This document shows positions 46,494 through 57,400 of a DNA stretch of 64,000 nucleotides, in pieces. Both the position numbers and the translations under genes were made by a program. Every line of letters starts with the position of its first letter. Position 1 is the first letter of the stretch. Below the pieces are notes generated by a model. It was not told where the DNA came from. It worked only from the letters and a program-made list of their open reading frames with translations, and did not search any database. The DNA is from Microbacterium cremeum (lineage in GTDB: Bacteria > Actinomycetota > Actinomycetes > Actinomycetales > Microbacteriaceae): assembly GCF_015277855.1 (NCBI RefSeq), contig NZ_CP063812.1:1736001-1800000 (forward strand), read 5' to 3'.

Positions 46494-49091
46494 TCAGTCC
46501 TCCTGGGGGGCGAGCACGATGTCGGTCACCTCGAGGGCGTTCGCCTGCGCGTACCGGATCTCGGCGATGCGTCCGACCGCCTTGAGGTCGCCCTCGGCGA
46601 GGCGGATCACGTCGAGCGTCGCGGCAGGCCCGGCGATCGTGAGCGACGCGACGGGCGTCTTCTGGCTTGCTTTGGCTTCGGTCTTGGCACGGCGCACACC
46701 GATGAGCGCCTGGCTGACCGCGGTGAGGACCGCGACGTCACCGGACTCCTCGCCGGGAGCCATGGGCCATTCGGCGTTGTGGACCGAGCCCTCGTTGAAC
46801 CACGACCACGCCTCCTCGGCCGCGAACGCGAGCACCGGGGCGAGGAGCCGCAGGAGGGCCGACAGCGCGAGGCGCAGCGCGAGCGCCGCCGAGGCCTGGC
46901 CGACGTCGGTCTGGTTGTACGCGCGCTCCTTCACGAGCTCGAGGTAGTCGTCGCAGAACGTCCAGAAGAACGACTCGGTCACCTCGAGGGCACGGGCATG
47001 GTCGTAGTTCTCGAACGCCTTCGTCGCCTCGCGGACGACCGTGTGCAGGCTCGCGAGCATCGACGCGTCGAGGGCGTGCGTGATCTCGGCGCCTTCGGGC
47101 ACGGGGAACGACAGCACGAACTTCGCCGCGTTCAGCACCTTGATCGCCAGACGGCGGCCGATCTTGATCTGCGTGGGGTTCTGCGGGTCGAAGGCCGCGT
47201 CCGTGCCCAGGCGACTGGACGCCGCCCAGTACCGCACCGCGTCGGACCCGTGCTGGGCGAGGACGTCGGCGGGCGTGACCACGTTGCCCTTCGACTTCGA
47301 CATCTTCTTGCGGTCGGGGTCGACGATGAAGCCCGAGATGGCGGCATCCGTCCACGGCGCGCGATCGTCCTCGAGTGCGCTGCGCAGCAGCGTCGAGAAC
47401 AGCCAGGTGCGGATGATGTCCTGACCCTGCGGGCGAAGGTCGAACGGCGCGACGAGATCCCACAGCTCCCGGTCGCGCTCCCAGCCGCCGGCGAGCTGCG
47501 GCGTGAGCGACGACGTCGCCCACGTGTCGAAGATGTCGTTCTCGCCGTCGAACCCGCCCGGCACGCCGCGCTGATCGGCGGTGTATCCCGCCGGCACGTC
47601 GATCGACGGGTCGACCGGGAGCGATGCGTGGTCGGGCACGAGCACGCGGCTGTAGTCCCGCTCGCCGTTCTCGTCCAGCGCGTACCAGACCGGGATCGGC
47701 ACTCCGAAGAAGCGCTGACGCGACACGAGCCAGTCGCCGGTGAGGCCGTTGGTCCAGTTCTCGAAGCGCACCCGCATGAAATCGGGATGCCACGACATCT
47801 GCGCGCCCAGTGCGATGAGCCTCTCGCGCAGCGACTCGTCGCGTGCGCCGTTGCGCAGGTACCACTGGCGCGTCGAGACGATCTCCATCGGGCGATCGCC
47901 CTTCTCGTAGAACTTCACGACGTGGTGGAAGGGCTTCGGGTCGCCCACCATCTCGCCCGACTCCTGCAGCAACTCGACCACGCGCTTCTTCGCGCTGAAG
48001 ACGGTCTTGCCTGCGAGCTCCGCGTACGCCGCCTTGCCGGCATCCGTCGTGATCGCCTCGGGGGCGTCCGCGATCACGCGACCGTCGAGACCCAGGATGG
48101 TGCGGTTCGGCAGGTCGAGCTCACGCCACCACACGATGTCGGTCACGTCGCCGAACGTGCAGATCATCGCGATTCCGGAACCCTTGTCGGGCTGCGCGAG
48201 CGGATGAGCCAGCACGGGCACCTCGACGTCGAACAGGGGAGTGCGAACGGTGCTGCCGAACAGGGGCTGGTAGCGCTCGTCATCGGGGTGCGCCACGAGC
48301 GCCACGCACGCCGCGAGAAGCTCGGGACGCGTGGTCTCGATGTGGATGTCGCCCGAGCCGTCGGTCTTGTGGAACGCCAGGCGGTGGAACGCCGCGGGCT
48401 GCTCGCGCTCCTCGAGCTCGGCCTGTGCGATCGCGGTGCGGAAGTCGATGTCCCACATGGTGGGCGCGAGGTCCTGGTACGCCTCTCCGCGCTCGAGGTT
48501 GCGCAGGAACGCGAGCTGGCTGGTGCGGATCGTGTCGTCCGAGATGGTGCGGTACGTCTGCGCCCAGTCCACGCTGAGGCCGAGCTGGCGGAACAGCGCC
48601 TCGAAGTGCTTCTCGTCCTCGACGGTCAGCCGTTCGCACAGCTCGATGAAGTTGCGGCGGCTGATCGGCACCTGATCGGCTGCACGGCTCGACTTGTTGT
48701 CGCCGCCTTCGAACGGCGGAGTGAAGTCGGGGTCGTACGCCAGCGACGGGTCGCAGCGCACGCCGTAGTAGTTCTGCACGCGGCGCTCGGTGGGCAGACC
48801 GTTGTCGTCCCAGCCCATCGGGTAGAACACGGTCTTGCCGCGCATGCGCTCGAAGCGCACCTTGAGGTCGGTGTGGGTGAACGAGAAGACGTGTCCGATG
48901 TGCAGACTGCCCGAGGCCGTCGGCGGGGGAGTGTCGACCGAGTAGATCCCCTCGCGGCCCACCTCGGCGGCGCGGATGCGGTCGAACAGGTAGGTGCCCT
49001 GCGCGGTCCACGCCGCATCCCACTTCTGCTCGAGGCCCTCCAGTGCGGGCTTATCCGGGATCTGTGCCTGTGCGGGGCGGGCATCGGGCAT
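46494..49091 (-). CDS. valS: Valyl-tRNA synthetase
   Basis: The 865-residue class Ia synthetase charges tRNA-Val. SLHIGHVFSF is the HIGH motif, KKMSKSKGNVV the KMSKS loop, and the editing (CP1) domain carries HIETTRPELLAACVALVAHPDDERY. GDWLVSRQRFFGVPIPVWY is a conserved catalytic-core block. The C-terminal coiled-coil arm is short, as in actinobacteria with the archaeal-like form. A TAGAAT -10 lies about 65 bases upstream and GAGGAG precedes the ATG. Unlike ileS it has no T-box. Confidence 0.97.
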   Translation of the reverse strand: MPDARPAQAQIPDKPALEGLEQKWDAAWTAQGTYLFDRIRAAEVGREGIYSVDTPPPTASGSLHIGHVFSFTHTDLKVRFERMRGKTVFYPMGWDDNGLPTERRVQNYYGVRCDPSLAYDPDFTPPFEGGDNKSSRAADQVPISRRNFIELCERLTVEDEKHFEALFRQLGLSVDWAQTYRTISDDTIRTSQLAFLRNLERGEAYQDLAPTMWDIDFRTAIAQAELEEREQPAAFHRLAFHKTDGSGDIHIETTRPELLAACVALVAHPDDERYQPLFGSTVRTPLFDVEVPVLAHPLAQPDKGSGIAMICTFGDVTDIVWWRELDLPNRTILGLDGRVIADAPEAITTDAGKAAYAELAGKTVFSAKKRVVELLQESGEMVGDPKPFHHVVKFYEKGDRPMEIVSTRQWYLRNGARDESLRERLIALGAQMSWHPDFMRVRFENWTNGLTGDWLVSRQRFFGVPIPVWYALDENGERDYSRVLVPDHASLPVDPSIDVPAGYTADQRGVPGGFDGENDIFDTWATSSLTPQLAGGWERDRELWDLVAPFDLRPQGQDIIRTWLFSTLLRSALEDDRAPWTDAAISGFIVDPDRKKMSKSKGNVVTPADVLAQHGSDAVRYWAASSRLGTDAAFDPQNPTQIKIGRRLAIKVLNAAKFVLSFPVPEGAEITHALDASMLASLHTVVREATKAFENYDHARALEVTESFFWTFCDDYLELVKERAYNQTDVGQASAALALRLALSALLRLLAPVLAFAAEEAWSWFNEGSVHNAEWPMAPGEESGDVAVLTAVSQALIGVRRAKTEAKASQKTPVASLTIAGPAATLDVIRLAEGDLKAVGRIAEIRYAQANALEVTDIVLAPQED

Positions 49092-49154
49092 GCGAACTCC
49101 TCGAGCGATATGTGCGGCACTGTGTGAGCGTGCCTGAGTGTGGAAGGTCGCTCG

Positions 49155-49160
49155 ATTCTA
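49155..49160 (-). promoter_or_regulatory. -10 box TAGAAT of valS
   Basis: TAGAAT on the minus strand lies 63 bases before the valS ATG. The leader between them shows the CGAGGAG ribosome binding site but no T-box-like sequence. Confidence 0.5.
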
Positions 49161-49288
49161 CCGGGTCCCCCCTCAGGCCCGGCGTCTCGCTCGCGCCGGG
49201 AACAACGGCGTGGCACCGCGCGTTTATCGACTGCGTCCACAAACAGGTACCGTATAGCCGTCCCTTCTCAGATCATCCGAGGTCCGTC

Positions 49289-50911
49289 ATGCCCGCTTCC
49301 GCCCTGCGCCGACGCCTAGCCGTCGTCGCGTTCCCCCTCGTCGCCACCCTCGCACTCGCTTCGTGCGCGGCCGGCGGAGAGGACCCGTCCGGCGCGGACC
49401 CGAGCGGTGAGGTCGTGTGGGCCATCGAGGGCGCCAACCTGTCGGCGGGTCACATGGATCCCCAGACCAGCCAGCTCGACGTCTCGGCCATGGTGCAGCG
49501 GGCGGCGCTGGACTCGCTCGTCTTCCAGGAGGCCGACGGATCGTTCTCGCCGTGGCTCGCAGAATCGTGGGAGATCGAGGACGACGGCGCCGCCTACGTG
49601 TTCACGCTCCGTGACGATGTGACGTTCCACGACGGCGAGCCCTTCGACGCCGCGGCGGTGAAGGCCAACTTCGACCGCATCGCCGACCCCGAGACGGCGT
49701 CCGCACAGGCCGCGAGCATGCTCGGCGGCGAGTTCTACGAGGGCACGGAGGTCGTCGATGAGCACACCGTGCGCGTGTCGTTCGCTCAGCCGTACTCCCC
49801 GTTCCTCCAGGCCGCGAGCACCGCGCTGCTCGGCTTCTACTCGCCCGCCGTCCTCGAGGAGTCCGCCGACCAGCTGAAGGCGGGGGGCCCGGGAGTCACG
49901 GTGGGCACCGGGCCGTTCGAGCTCACCGAGTACACGCCCGACCAGGAGATCGTCTACACCCGCAACGACGACTACGCGTGGGGTCCGCACGACGCCGGAG
50001 CCGCGAAGTTCGAGACGCTCCGCGTCGAGATCCTCCCCGAGGCCTCCGTCCGCGTCGGGGTCGTCGAAAGCGGCGAGGCCGACCTCGCGAGCCAGCTGCC
50101 GCCGAACCTCGCCGCCGACCTCGACGACGCGCTGACCGTGGACGCGAACGAGTACCCCGGCCTGCCGTACTCGCTGTACCTGAACGAGAAGCACGGCGTC
50201 TTCGCCGACGAACGCGTGCGCGAGGCGTTCTCACGTGCCATCGACATCGACACCTCCGTGGAGGAGATCTTCTTCGGCCAGTTCCCGCGCGCCTGGTCCA
50301 TCCTGGGGTCGACCACGCCGGCGTACGACGCGTCGCTCGAGGGCTCGTGGCCGTACGACGCGAGCGAGGCCGGGGCGCTCCTGGACGAGGCGGGCTGGAC
50401 GGAGCGGGACTCCGACGGCTACCGCACGAAGGACGGCGAGCGGCTCTCCGCCCGCTGGATCGCATGGACGCCCGTGCCCGACGACCGTGCCGCGCTCGCC
50501 AATGCCATCCAGTCGGACCTCAAGGCGGTCGGCTTCGAGGTCGTGCGCGAGGTGCTCGAGCCCGGCGCCTACAACGAGCAGTACGGCCCGAAGACGTTCG
50601 ACCTCACCGACTGGGGATTCTCGGGTGTCGACCCCGACCTGCTGCGCAGCCACCTCCACACGGACGGCTTCCAGAACGCGTCGCAGGTGAGCGACGCCGA
50701 CCTCGACGCGCTGCTCGAGGCGGGGGTCGCGACCTCCGACACCGCGGAGCGGGCCGAGATCTACACCGACGTGCAGCAGTGGAACGCCGATCACGTGGCG
50801 ATCGTGCCGCTGTACAGCCCGTCGCTCATCACTGCGGTGTCCGACTCGGTGACAGGCCTCGCCTACGATCTCTACGGGCGTCCGCTCTTCTACGACGTGA
50901 GTGTGGGCTGA
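49289..50911 (+). CDS. Peptide ABC transporter substrate-binding lipoprotein
   Basis: The 540-residue lipoprotein has a signal peptide ending in the lipobox LASC (about residue 29) and an SBP type 5 domain: VVWAIEGANLSAGHMDPQTSQLD, YVFTLRDDVTFHDGEPFDAAAVKANFDRI, GTGPFELTEYTP and LYLNEKHGVFADERVREAFSRAID, each cited in part. It binds an oligopeptide or similar solute outside the membrane and hands it to the permeases that follow. TATAGC (49253-49258) is a possible -10. The ATG is the only start that gives a full signal peptide. Confidence 0.92.
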   Translation: MPASALRRRLAVVAFPLVATLALASCAAGGEDPSGADPSGEVVWAIEGANLSAGHMDPQTSQLDVSAMVQRAALDSLVFQEADGSFSPWLAESWEIEDDGAAYVFTLRDDVTFHDGEPFDAAAVKANFDRIADPETASAQAASMLGGEFYEGTEVVDEHTVRVSFAQPYSPFLQAASTALLGFYSPAVLEESADQLKAGGPGVTVGTGPFELTEYTPDQEIVYTRNDDYAWGPHDAGAAKFETLRVEILPEASVRVGVVESGEADLASQLPPNLAADLDDALTVDANEYPGLPYSLYLNEKHGVFADERVREAFSRAIDIDTSVEEIFFGQFPRAWSILGSTTPAYDASLEGSWPYDASEAGALLDEAGWTERDSDGYRTKDGERLSARWIAWTPVPDDRAALANAIQSDLKAVGFEVVREVLEPGAYNEQYGPKTFDLTDWGFSGVDPDLLRSHLHTDGFQNASQVSDADLDALLEAGVATSDTAERAEIYTDVQQWNADHVAIVPLYSPSLITAVSDSVTGLAYDLYGRPLFYDVSVG

Positions 50912-50945
50912 GCCCCCGCCCGGAAAGGGCACGGCCGCGCGCACG

Positions 50946-51929
50946 ATGACGGCACAGCGAGGGCAGCTCCGCCGAGTCGGCGTGCGCGTGACAGCGGTCG
51001 CGGCATCCGTCGTCATCGTGCTGTGGGGCGCCGCGACAGTGGCCTTCCTCGCCCTCCGGGTGATCCCGGGCGACCCGGTCGACGTGATGCTCGGCCCGCA
51101 GGCCCAGGTCAGCGAGCAGGTGAAAGACGCCATCCGGTCGGAGCTGGGACTGGACCGCCCGCCGATCGAGCAGTACGTCGCCTACCTGGGGCAGTTGCTG
51201 CGCGGCGACCTCGGCGAGTCCTACCAGCTCCGGATGCCGGTGACCGAGGTCATCGGCCGCCAGCTCGGTGCGACGCTGCAGCTGTCGGCGCTGGCCCTGC
51301 TGCTCGCTGTCGTGATCGCGTTCGCCGTCGCGCTCCTGGCGCGTGGTCGCGCGGCGCGCGGGGTCGCCGCCGCCGTGGAACTCGTCATCCTCTCGTCGCC
51401 GGTGTTCTGGATCGGGCTGCTCCTGCTGAGCGTGTTCGCCTTCGGGCTGGGCTGGTTCCCCGTGGCGGGATCGCGCAACCCTGCGACGATCGTCCTCCCC
51501 GCGATCACGCTGGCGCTCCCGGTCGCAGCGCTCCTCGGCCAGGTACTGCGCGACGGCATCGAGGCCGCCGAGCGGCAGCCGTTCGCGCTCACGGTCCGCG
51601 CCCGCGGCGCGGGACCGACGAGGCTCACGCTGCACCACACGCTGCGCCACGGGTCGGCCGGCGCGCTGACGCTCGCCGCATACCTCGTGGGATCGCTCCT
51701 GGGCGGCGCGGTCCTCGTCGAGACGGTGTTCGCGCGACCGGGTCTCGGCAGGGTGACGCTGGCGGCCATCACCGACCGCGACCTGCCGGTCATCACCGGG
51801 ATCATCCTGCTCAGCGCCGTCGTGTTCGTCGTCGTCAACGTCATCGTCGAGGTCACGCACCCGCTCATCGACCCGCGGCTGCGTCGCAGCCCCGCGGTGG
51901 GCGCGGTGCGCACGAGGTCGGCCCCATGA
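50946..51929 (+). CDS. Peptide ABC transporter permease (DppB-like)
   Basis: The 327-residue permease has six TM helices. Its first helix (VIVLWGAATVAFLALRVIPGDP) ends in the conserved P-G-D-P of DppB/OppB proteins, and the ATPase-coupling EAA loop appears in the segment ERQPFALTVRARGAGPTRLTL. An in-frame GTG at 50901 would overlap the SBP gene; the ATG at 50946 gives the usual N-terminus. The stop overlaps the next permease by four bases. Confidence 0.9.
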   Translation: MTAQRGQLRRVGVRVTAVAASVVIVLWGAATVAFLALRVIPGDPVDVMLGPQAQVSEQVKDAIRSELGLDRPPIEQYVAYLGQLLRGDLGESYQLRMPVTEVIGRQLGATLQLSALALLLAVVIAFAVALLARGRAARGVAAAVELVILSSPVFWIGLLLLSVFAFGLGWFPVAGSRNPATIVLPAITLALPVAALLGQVLRDGIEAAERQPFALTVRARGAGPTRLTLHHTLRHGSAGALTLAAYLVGSLLGGAVLVETVFARPGLGRVTLAAITDRDLPVITGIILLSAVVFVVVNVIVEVTHPLIDPRLRRSPAVGAVRTRSAP

Positions 51930-52738
51930 CGCCGGCGCGGCGGCTCGCCCTGGGCACGGCCGTTCTCGTGCTCGGGGCCATCGCGGCTCTCGCCCTGGCG
52001 CCCCAGCTCTTCGCCACGCATGATCCGCTGCAGACCGATGTGCGCGCGGCGCTCCTGCCGCCCAGCCCGGACCACTTCTTCGGCACCGATCAGAGCGGTC
52101 GCGACGTCTACTCGCGCGTCGTGTACGGCGCGGCGCGGTCAGTCGGCATCGGCGTCCTCGCCACCGCCCTGGCGTTCGCGGTCGGGCTCGTGATCGGTGC
52201 CCTGTCCGGCGTCGCGCCGCGCGCCGTCGACGCGGTCGCCATGCGGGCGACCGACATCCTGCTCGCGTTCCCCGAGTTCCTGATCGCCCTGGTCGTGGTG
52301 GCGGTGCTGGGCCCGGGGCCGGTGAACGTCGCCGTCGCGGTGACCATCGCCGCCGTGCCGATCTACATCCGTCTCGCACGCGTGCAGACGCGCTCGCTCC
52401 GCCTCGCCGAGCACGTCGAGGCGGCGCGCATCCTGGGAGTGCCCGGGCCGATGGCGTTCGTCCGGCACGTGGTGCCCGGCGTCGTCGGTGCGCTGAGCGT
52501 GCTGGCCACGATCGGCATCGGCTCCAGCATCCTCGCCGCCGCAGGTCTGAGCTTCCTCGGTCTCGGTCCCGCCGAGCCCAGCCCTGAGTGGGGACTGATG
52601 CTGGCCGGCGGGCGGAACGTGATCGGCCAGGCGTGGTGGGTGTCGGCGTTCCCCGGCGCCGCGATCACGCTCACCGTCGTGGCGGCGACGGTCGTGGGCC
52701 GCGTCCTGCGGGCGCGGGCGGAGGGTCGTACGCGATGA
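51926..52738 (+). CDS. Peptide ABC transporter permease (DppC-like)
   Basis: The 270-residue second permease starts with a TM helix (LGTAVLVLGAIAALALAPQ), followed by FGTDQSGRDVYSRVVYGAA, the DppC signature. RATDILLAFPEFLIALVVVA and the EAA-like loop EHVEAARILGVPG (about residues 168-180) precede SFLGLGPAEPSPEWG. It pairs with the DppB-like protein to form the channel. ATGA overlaps at both ends indicate one mRNA. Confidence 0.92.
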   Translation: MTPARRLALGTAVLVLGAIAALALAPQLFATHDPLQTDVRAALLPPSPDHFFGTDQSGRDVYSRVVYGAARSVGIGVLATALAFAVGLVIGALSGVAPRAVDAVAMRATDILLAFPEFLIALVVVAVLGPGPVNVAVAVTIAAVPIYIRLARVQTRSLRLAEHVEAARILGVPGPMAFVRHVVPGVVGALSVLATIGIGSSILAAAGLSFLGLGPAEPSPEWGLMLAGGRNVIGQAWWVSAFPGAAITLTVVAATVVGRVLRARAEGRTR

Positions 52739-54282
52739 CCGGGCTTGTCGTGCAGGGACTCCGCGTGGCGATCGACGGCCGTCTCGCGGTGGACGGCCTC
52801 GACCTGTCGGTGGCGCCGGGGGAGTGCGTCGCCGTCATCGGCGAGTCCGGTGCCGGCAAGTCGCTCACCGCCCGCGCACTGCTGGGCCTGTCGCCCGAGG
52901 GCGCGGTGGTCGGCGCCGGCGCGCTCGAGATCGACGGGATCGACGCCCGCTCCCTGGGTGAGCGGGCCTGGCGACGGTTGCGCGGCTCGCGCATCGCGCT
53001 CGTGTCGCAGGACGCCCTGGTCTCACTCGACCCGCTGCGCCGCATCGAGGCGGAGATCGCCGAGCCGCTGGTGCTCCACGGCGGGCGGATGCCGCGCACA
53101 GCGCTCCGGGCGCGGGTCACGGCGCTGCTGCGCGAGGTGGCGATGCCCGATGCCCCGCGGCGCGCGCGACAGTATCCGCACGAGCTGTCGGGAGGTCTGC
53201 GCCAGCGCGCGCTCATCGCGTCGGCTCTCGCCGGGTCGCCGACGATCCTCGTCGCCGACGAGCCCACCACCGCGCTCGATGCGACCGTGCAGGCCCGCGT
53301 CCTGGCACTCTTGCGCACGATCGCCGACCGCGGCGTGGCGGTCGTGATCATCAGCCATGACTTCACGGCGGTTCGCCGCATCGCCGATCGCGTGCTGGTG
53401 ATGCGCGAGGGGCGCGTCGTGGAGAGCGGGCCGACCGCCGCCGTGTTCAGCGACCCCGCCGATCCCTACACGCGCCGACTCGTCGCCGCCGCCCTCCACG
53501 AGCCGCGCGCGCCCGTCGTGGACGCACCGCCCGACCGGGTGACCGTACGAGGCCTCTCCAAGTCCTTCGACACGCCGGCGGTGGTCGACGTCTCGTTCTC
53601 GGTGCCGCGCGGACGCACGCTCGGCATCGTCGGGGAGTCGGGGTCGGGCAAGACGACCCTGGCGCGGATGATCGTGGGGGTGGAACGGCCCGACGCCGGA
53701 GACGTGCTCCTCGACGGCAGCGCGCCCACGCCCGCGACGCGCCGGCGTGTGCAGCTCGTGCATCAGAACCCGCTCGGCGCGCTCGATCCGCGGTGGCGGG
53801 TCGACCGGTCGCTGCGCGAGGCGCTCGGGGCGGCCGGGGTGCCGCGTTCCGAGCGCGCCCGACGCGTGCGCGAACTCATGGCAGAGGTGGAACTCCACCC
53901 CGACCTGGCACGGCGGCGCCCGGCCGCGCTCTCGGGCGGACAGCGCCAGCGGGTCGCGATCGCCCGGGCGCTTGCGGCCGACCCGGAGGTCCTGGTGCTC
54001 GACGAGCCCGTGTCGGCGCTGGACCCGCTCGTGCGCGAGACGGTGCTCGCGCTGCTCGCGCGGCTGCAGCGCGAGCGGGACCTCACCCTGCTGCTGGTGT
54101 CGCACGACCTCGACGTCGTGGCGGCCGTCGCCGACGACGTCGTCGTGATGAAGGACGGCGTCGTGGTCGAACAGGGCCGCACCGCCGACGTGTTCGCCGG
54201 GGCGCGGCATGCGTTCACTCGTGAGCTGCTGGCGGCGTCGGGGTTCGAGCCTCCGCGTGCGGCGGGCGCGGAGCCCGCGTAG
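52735..54282 (+). CDS. Fused two-domain peptide ABC transporter ATPase (DppD-DppF)
   Basis: The 515-residue protein has two complete ABC ATPases in one chain. Domain 1: Walker A GESGAGKS, signature [22 protein letters not shown]. Domain 2: [39 protein letters not shown]. Each has the oligopeptide-type Q-loop ([17 protein letters not shown]). It energises the importer. The stop codon TAG is part of the TAGACT -10 box for the ileS T-box leader, so the two transcription units share bases. Confidence 0.93.
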   Translation: MTGLVVQGLRVAIDGRLAVDGLDLSVAPGECVAVIGESGAGKSLTARALLGLSPEGAVVGAGALEIDGIDARSLGERAWRRLRGSRIALVSQDALVSLDPLRRIEAEIAEPLVLHGGRMPRTALRARVTALLREVAMPDAPRRARQYPHELSGGLRQRALIASALAGSPTILVADEPTTALDATVQARVLALLRTIADRGVAVVIISHDFTAVRRIADRVLVMREGRVVESGPTAAVFSDPADPYTRRLVAAALHEPRAPVVDAPPDRVTVRGLSKSFDTPAVVDVSFSVPRGRTLGIVGESGSGKTTLARMIVGVERPDAGDVLLDGSAPTPATRRRVQLVHQNPLGALDPRWRVDRSLREALGAAGVPRSERARRVRELMAEVELHPDLARRRPAALSGGQRQRVAIARALAADPEVLVLDEPVSALDPLVRETVLALLARLQRERDLTLLLVSHDLDVVAAVADDVVVMKDGVVVEQGRTADVFAGARHAFTRELLAASGFEPPRAAGAEPA

Positions 54283-54487
54283 ACTCTTCCCACCAGTGCT
54301 GATCCGGCCATCACCGGGGAGCTCTCGGAAGAACGGGACTTCGGTCCTCACTAGAACCGAGCGGGGCAGGCCCGTCACAGCCGCAGTGAGAGGGGACGGA
54401 TGCCTCGGCCGAGGCATCTCGTCAATGCAGGGTGGTACCGCGGTTCGCCGGACTGGATTCCGAGCGCGTCGTCCCCGCAGGAAGCAC
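54280..54487 (+). promoter_or_regulatory. ileS T-box leader (translational type, ultrashort Stem I)
   Basis: TAGACT (54280-54285) is the -10. The leader then has a short Stem I region with Ile codon ATC (54302-54304 and 54310-54312 are candidates, the latter in a CCGG-loop-CCGG hairpin), a Stem II region with CTCACT/AGTGAG pairing, a Stem III (54399-54408 with 54409-54418) and the T-box core AGGGTGGTACCGCGG (54429-54443). TGGT (54433-54436) can pair with the ACCA end of uncharged tRNA-Ile. GGGGACG (54392-54398) can pair with CGTCCCC (54470-54476) next to the ribosome binding site GCAGGAAG. No U-run terminator is seen, so control is at translation. Confidence 0.92.
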
Positions 54488-57400
54488 ATGAGCGAGCACC
54501 TGCGAGAGAACATGACCTATCCCCGCCCCTCCGCGTTCGGGCCGGCGGCCGACGCCGCCACGAGCCCCGTCGTGCCGAGCCCGCGCTTCCCCGACATCGA
54601 GCGGGAGACGCTCGCGTTCTGGGAGGCCGACCAGACCTTCCGCGCGTCCATCGCGCAGCGCGAGGGTGCCGAGGAGTGGGTCTTCTACGACGGTCCGCCG
54701 TTCGCCAACGGCCTGCCGCACTACGGACACCTGCTCACCGGGTATGCGAAGGACGTGTTCCCGCGCTTCCAGACCATGCGCGGCAAGAAGGTCGACCGCG
54801 TCTTCGGGTGGGACACCCACGGTCTGCCCGCCGAGCTCGAGGCGATGAAGCAGCTCGGCATCACCGAGAAGAGCGAGATCGAGGCGATGGGCATCGCCAC
54901 GTTCAACGCCAAGTCGCGCGAGTCGGTGCTCGCCTACACGCGCGAGTGGGAGGACTACGTCACCCGCCAGGCGCGCTGGGTGGACTTCGAGCGTGGCTAC
55001 AAGACGCTCGACCTCGGGTACATGGAGTCGGTGCTCTGGGCGTTCAAGACGATCTACGACAAGGGGCTCGCGTACGAGGGGTACCGTGTGCTGCCGTACT
55101 GCTGGCGCGACGAGACGCCGCTGTCGGCGCACGAGCTCCGCATGGACGACGACGTCTACAAGATGCGGCAGGACCCGTCGGTCACCGTCACGTTCCCCCT
55201 CGTCGGCGCGAAGGCCGAGGCACTGGGGCTGACGGGCGTGCGGGCTCTCGCGTGGACGACGACCCCCTGGACGCTGCCGACGAACTTCGCTCTCGCGGTG
55301 GGTCCCGACATCCGCTACGTCGTGGTGCCCGGCGGCCCGAACGGCGCGGCGGACGTGCACCGCGCGCCCGACGGCCGGGCCGACGAGGCCGAGGAGGCGT
55401 ACGCGCACCGTTACCTCCTCGCCGAGGAGCTGCTGGCGGGGTACGCGAAGGACCTCGGGTACGACTCAGCCGAGGCCGCGCGTGAAGCCGTCGTGCAGAC
55501 CGTCCTCGGCGCCGACCTCGCGGACGTCGCCTACGACCGCCTCTTCGACTACTACGCGGACGCCGCGACCTGGGGCACGCAGGACGCGTGGCGCATCCTC
55601 GTCGACGACTACGTCACGACCGGCGACGGCACCGGCATCGTCCACCAGGCCCCGGCCTACGGCGAGGACGACCAGCGGGTGACCGAGGCCGCCGGCATCC
55701 CGCTCATCATGAGCCTCGACGACGGCGGACGCTTCCTGCCGCAGGTGACGGATGTCGCCGGTGAGCTGTGGATGGATGCGAACCGCCCGCTCATCCGCCT
55801 GCTGCGGCAGGAGGGGCGTCTGCTGCGCGAGGCGAGCTACGAGCACTCGTACCCGCACTGCTGGCGGTGCCGCAACCCCCTGATCTACCGCGCGGTCTCG
55901 AGCTGGTTCGTGCGCGTCACCGAGATCAAGGACCGCCTGCTCGCGGGCAACGAGCAGATCACCTGGGTGCCCGAGAACGTCAAGCACGGCCAGTTCGGCA
56001 AGTGGCTCGAAGGCGCGCGTGACTGGTCGATCAGCCGCAACCGCTACTGGGGCTCGCCGATCCCGGTGTGGAAGAGCGACGACCCGGAGCACCCGCGCGT
56101 CGACGTGTACGGCTCGCTCGAAGAGCTCGAGCGCGACTTCGGCCGCCTGCCCCGCAACGCCGAGGGCGAGGTGGACCTGCACCGCCCGTACATCGACGAC
56201 CTGACGCGTCCGAACCCCGACGACCCGACCGGCCAGAGCACCATGCGCCGCATCGAAGACGTCTTCGACGTGTGGTTCGACTCGGGATCGATGCCGTACG
56301 CCCAGGTGCACTACCCGTTCGAGAATCAGGAGTGGTTCGACGCGCATTCGCCGGCGGACTTCATCGTCGAGTACATCGGGCAGACCCGCGGCTGGTTCTA
56401 CGTGATGCACGTGCTCTCGACCGCGCTGTTCGACCGGCCGGCGTTCACCGGGGTGTCGTGCCACGGCATCGTGCTCGGCAGCGACGGACAGAAGATGTCG
56501 AAGTCGCTGCGGAACTACCCCGACGTCAGCGAGGTGTTCGATCGCGACGGCTCCGACGCGATGCGGTGGTTCCTCATGTCGAGCTCGGTGCTGCGCGGCG
56601 GCAATCTCGTTGTCACCGAGGAAGGGATCCGCGCCGGAGTGCGCGAGTTCCTGCTGCCGCTGTGGAACGCGTGGTACTTCTTCGCGACGTATGCGAACGC
56701 GGCACTGCCGGTCGCTGAGCGCGCGGAGCGCGACGAGACGGAGCGGGGATACCAGGCCTCGTGGCGCACCGACTCGACCGACGTCCTCGATCGCTACATC
56801 CTGGCGCTGACCGGCGACCTCGTGCGCGACGTCGCCGCCGACCTCGAGGGGCTCGACTCGACGCTCGCGGCGGCGAAGCTGCGCGAGTTCGGCGAGGCGC
56901 TGACGAACTGGTACATCCGGCGCTCGCGCGACCGGTTCTGGGTCGGCGTCACGGACGATCCGAAGAGCACCGAGGCGTTCGACACGCTCTACACCGTCCT
57001 CGAGACGCTCACGCGCGTCGCCGCACCGCTGATCCCGCTCATCTCCGAGAAGGTGTGGCAGGGACTCACCGGCGGTCGCAGCGTCCACCTGCAGGACTGG
57101 CCCGACGCCGACGCCTTCCCCGCCGCCGACGACATCCGCTCCGCGATGGACGCGGTGCGCGAGGTCTCCAGCGTCGCCAACGCGCTGCGCAAGAAGGAGG
57201 GCAAGCGCGTGCGCCTGCCGCTTCCGAAGCTCACCGTGGCGGTGACGGATGCCGCATCCCTCGCGCAGTTCGACGGCATCCTGCGCGACGAGCTCAACGT
57301 CAAGGAGGTCGAGCTGGTCGAGCTCGGCGACGGGCTCGCCGAGCGCTACGGCATCAGCAAGCGCCTCAGCGTGAACGCCCGCGCGGCCGGTCCGCGACTG

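Noticed and set aside
46398..49127. 909-codon open frame on the plus strand opposite valS
   Set aside because: It is the mirror of a certain synthetase gene, has no recognisable domain, and such long antisense frames are expected at this G+C content.
49092..49288. T-box or other riboswitch in front of valS or the peptide transporter
   Set aside because: No GGTGG-type core or paired stem series was found; only a -10 box and a ribosome binding site are seen.
54209..54487. N-terminal extension of IleS by 93 codons
   Set aside because: The extension lies in the T-box leader, which is untranslated RNA, and has no synthetase similarity.
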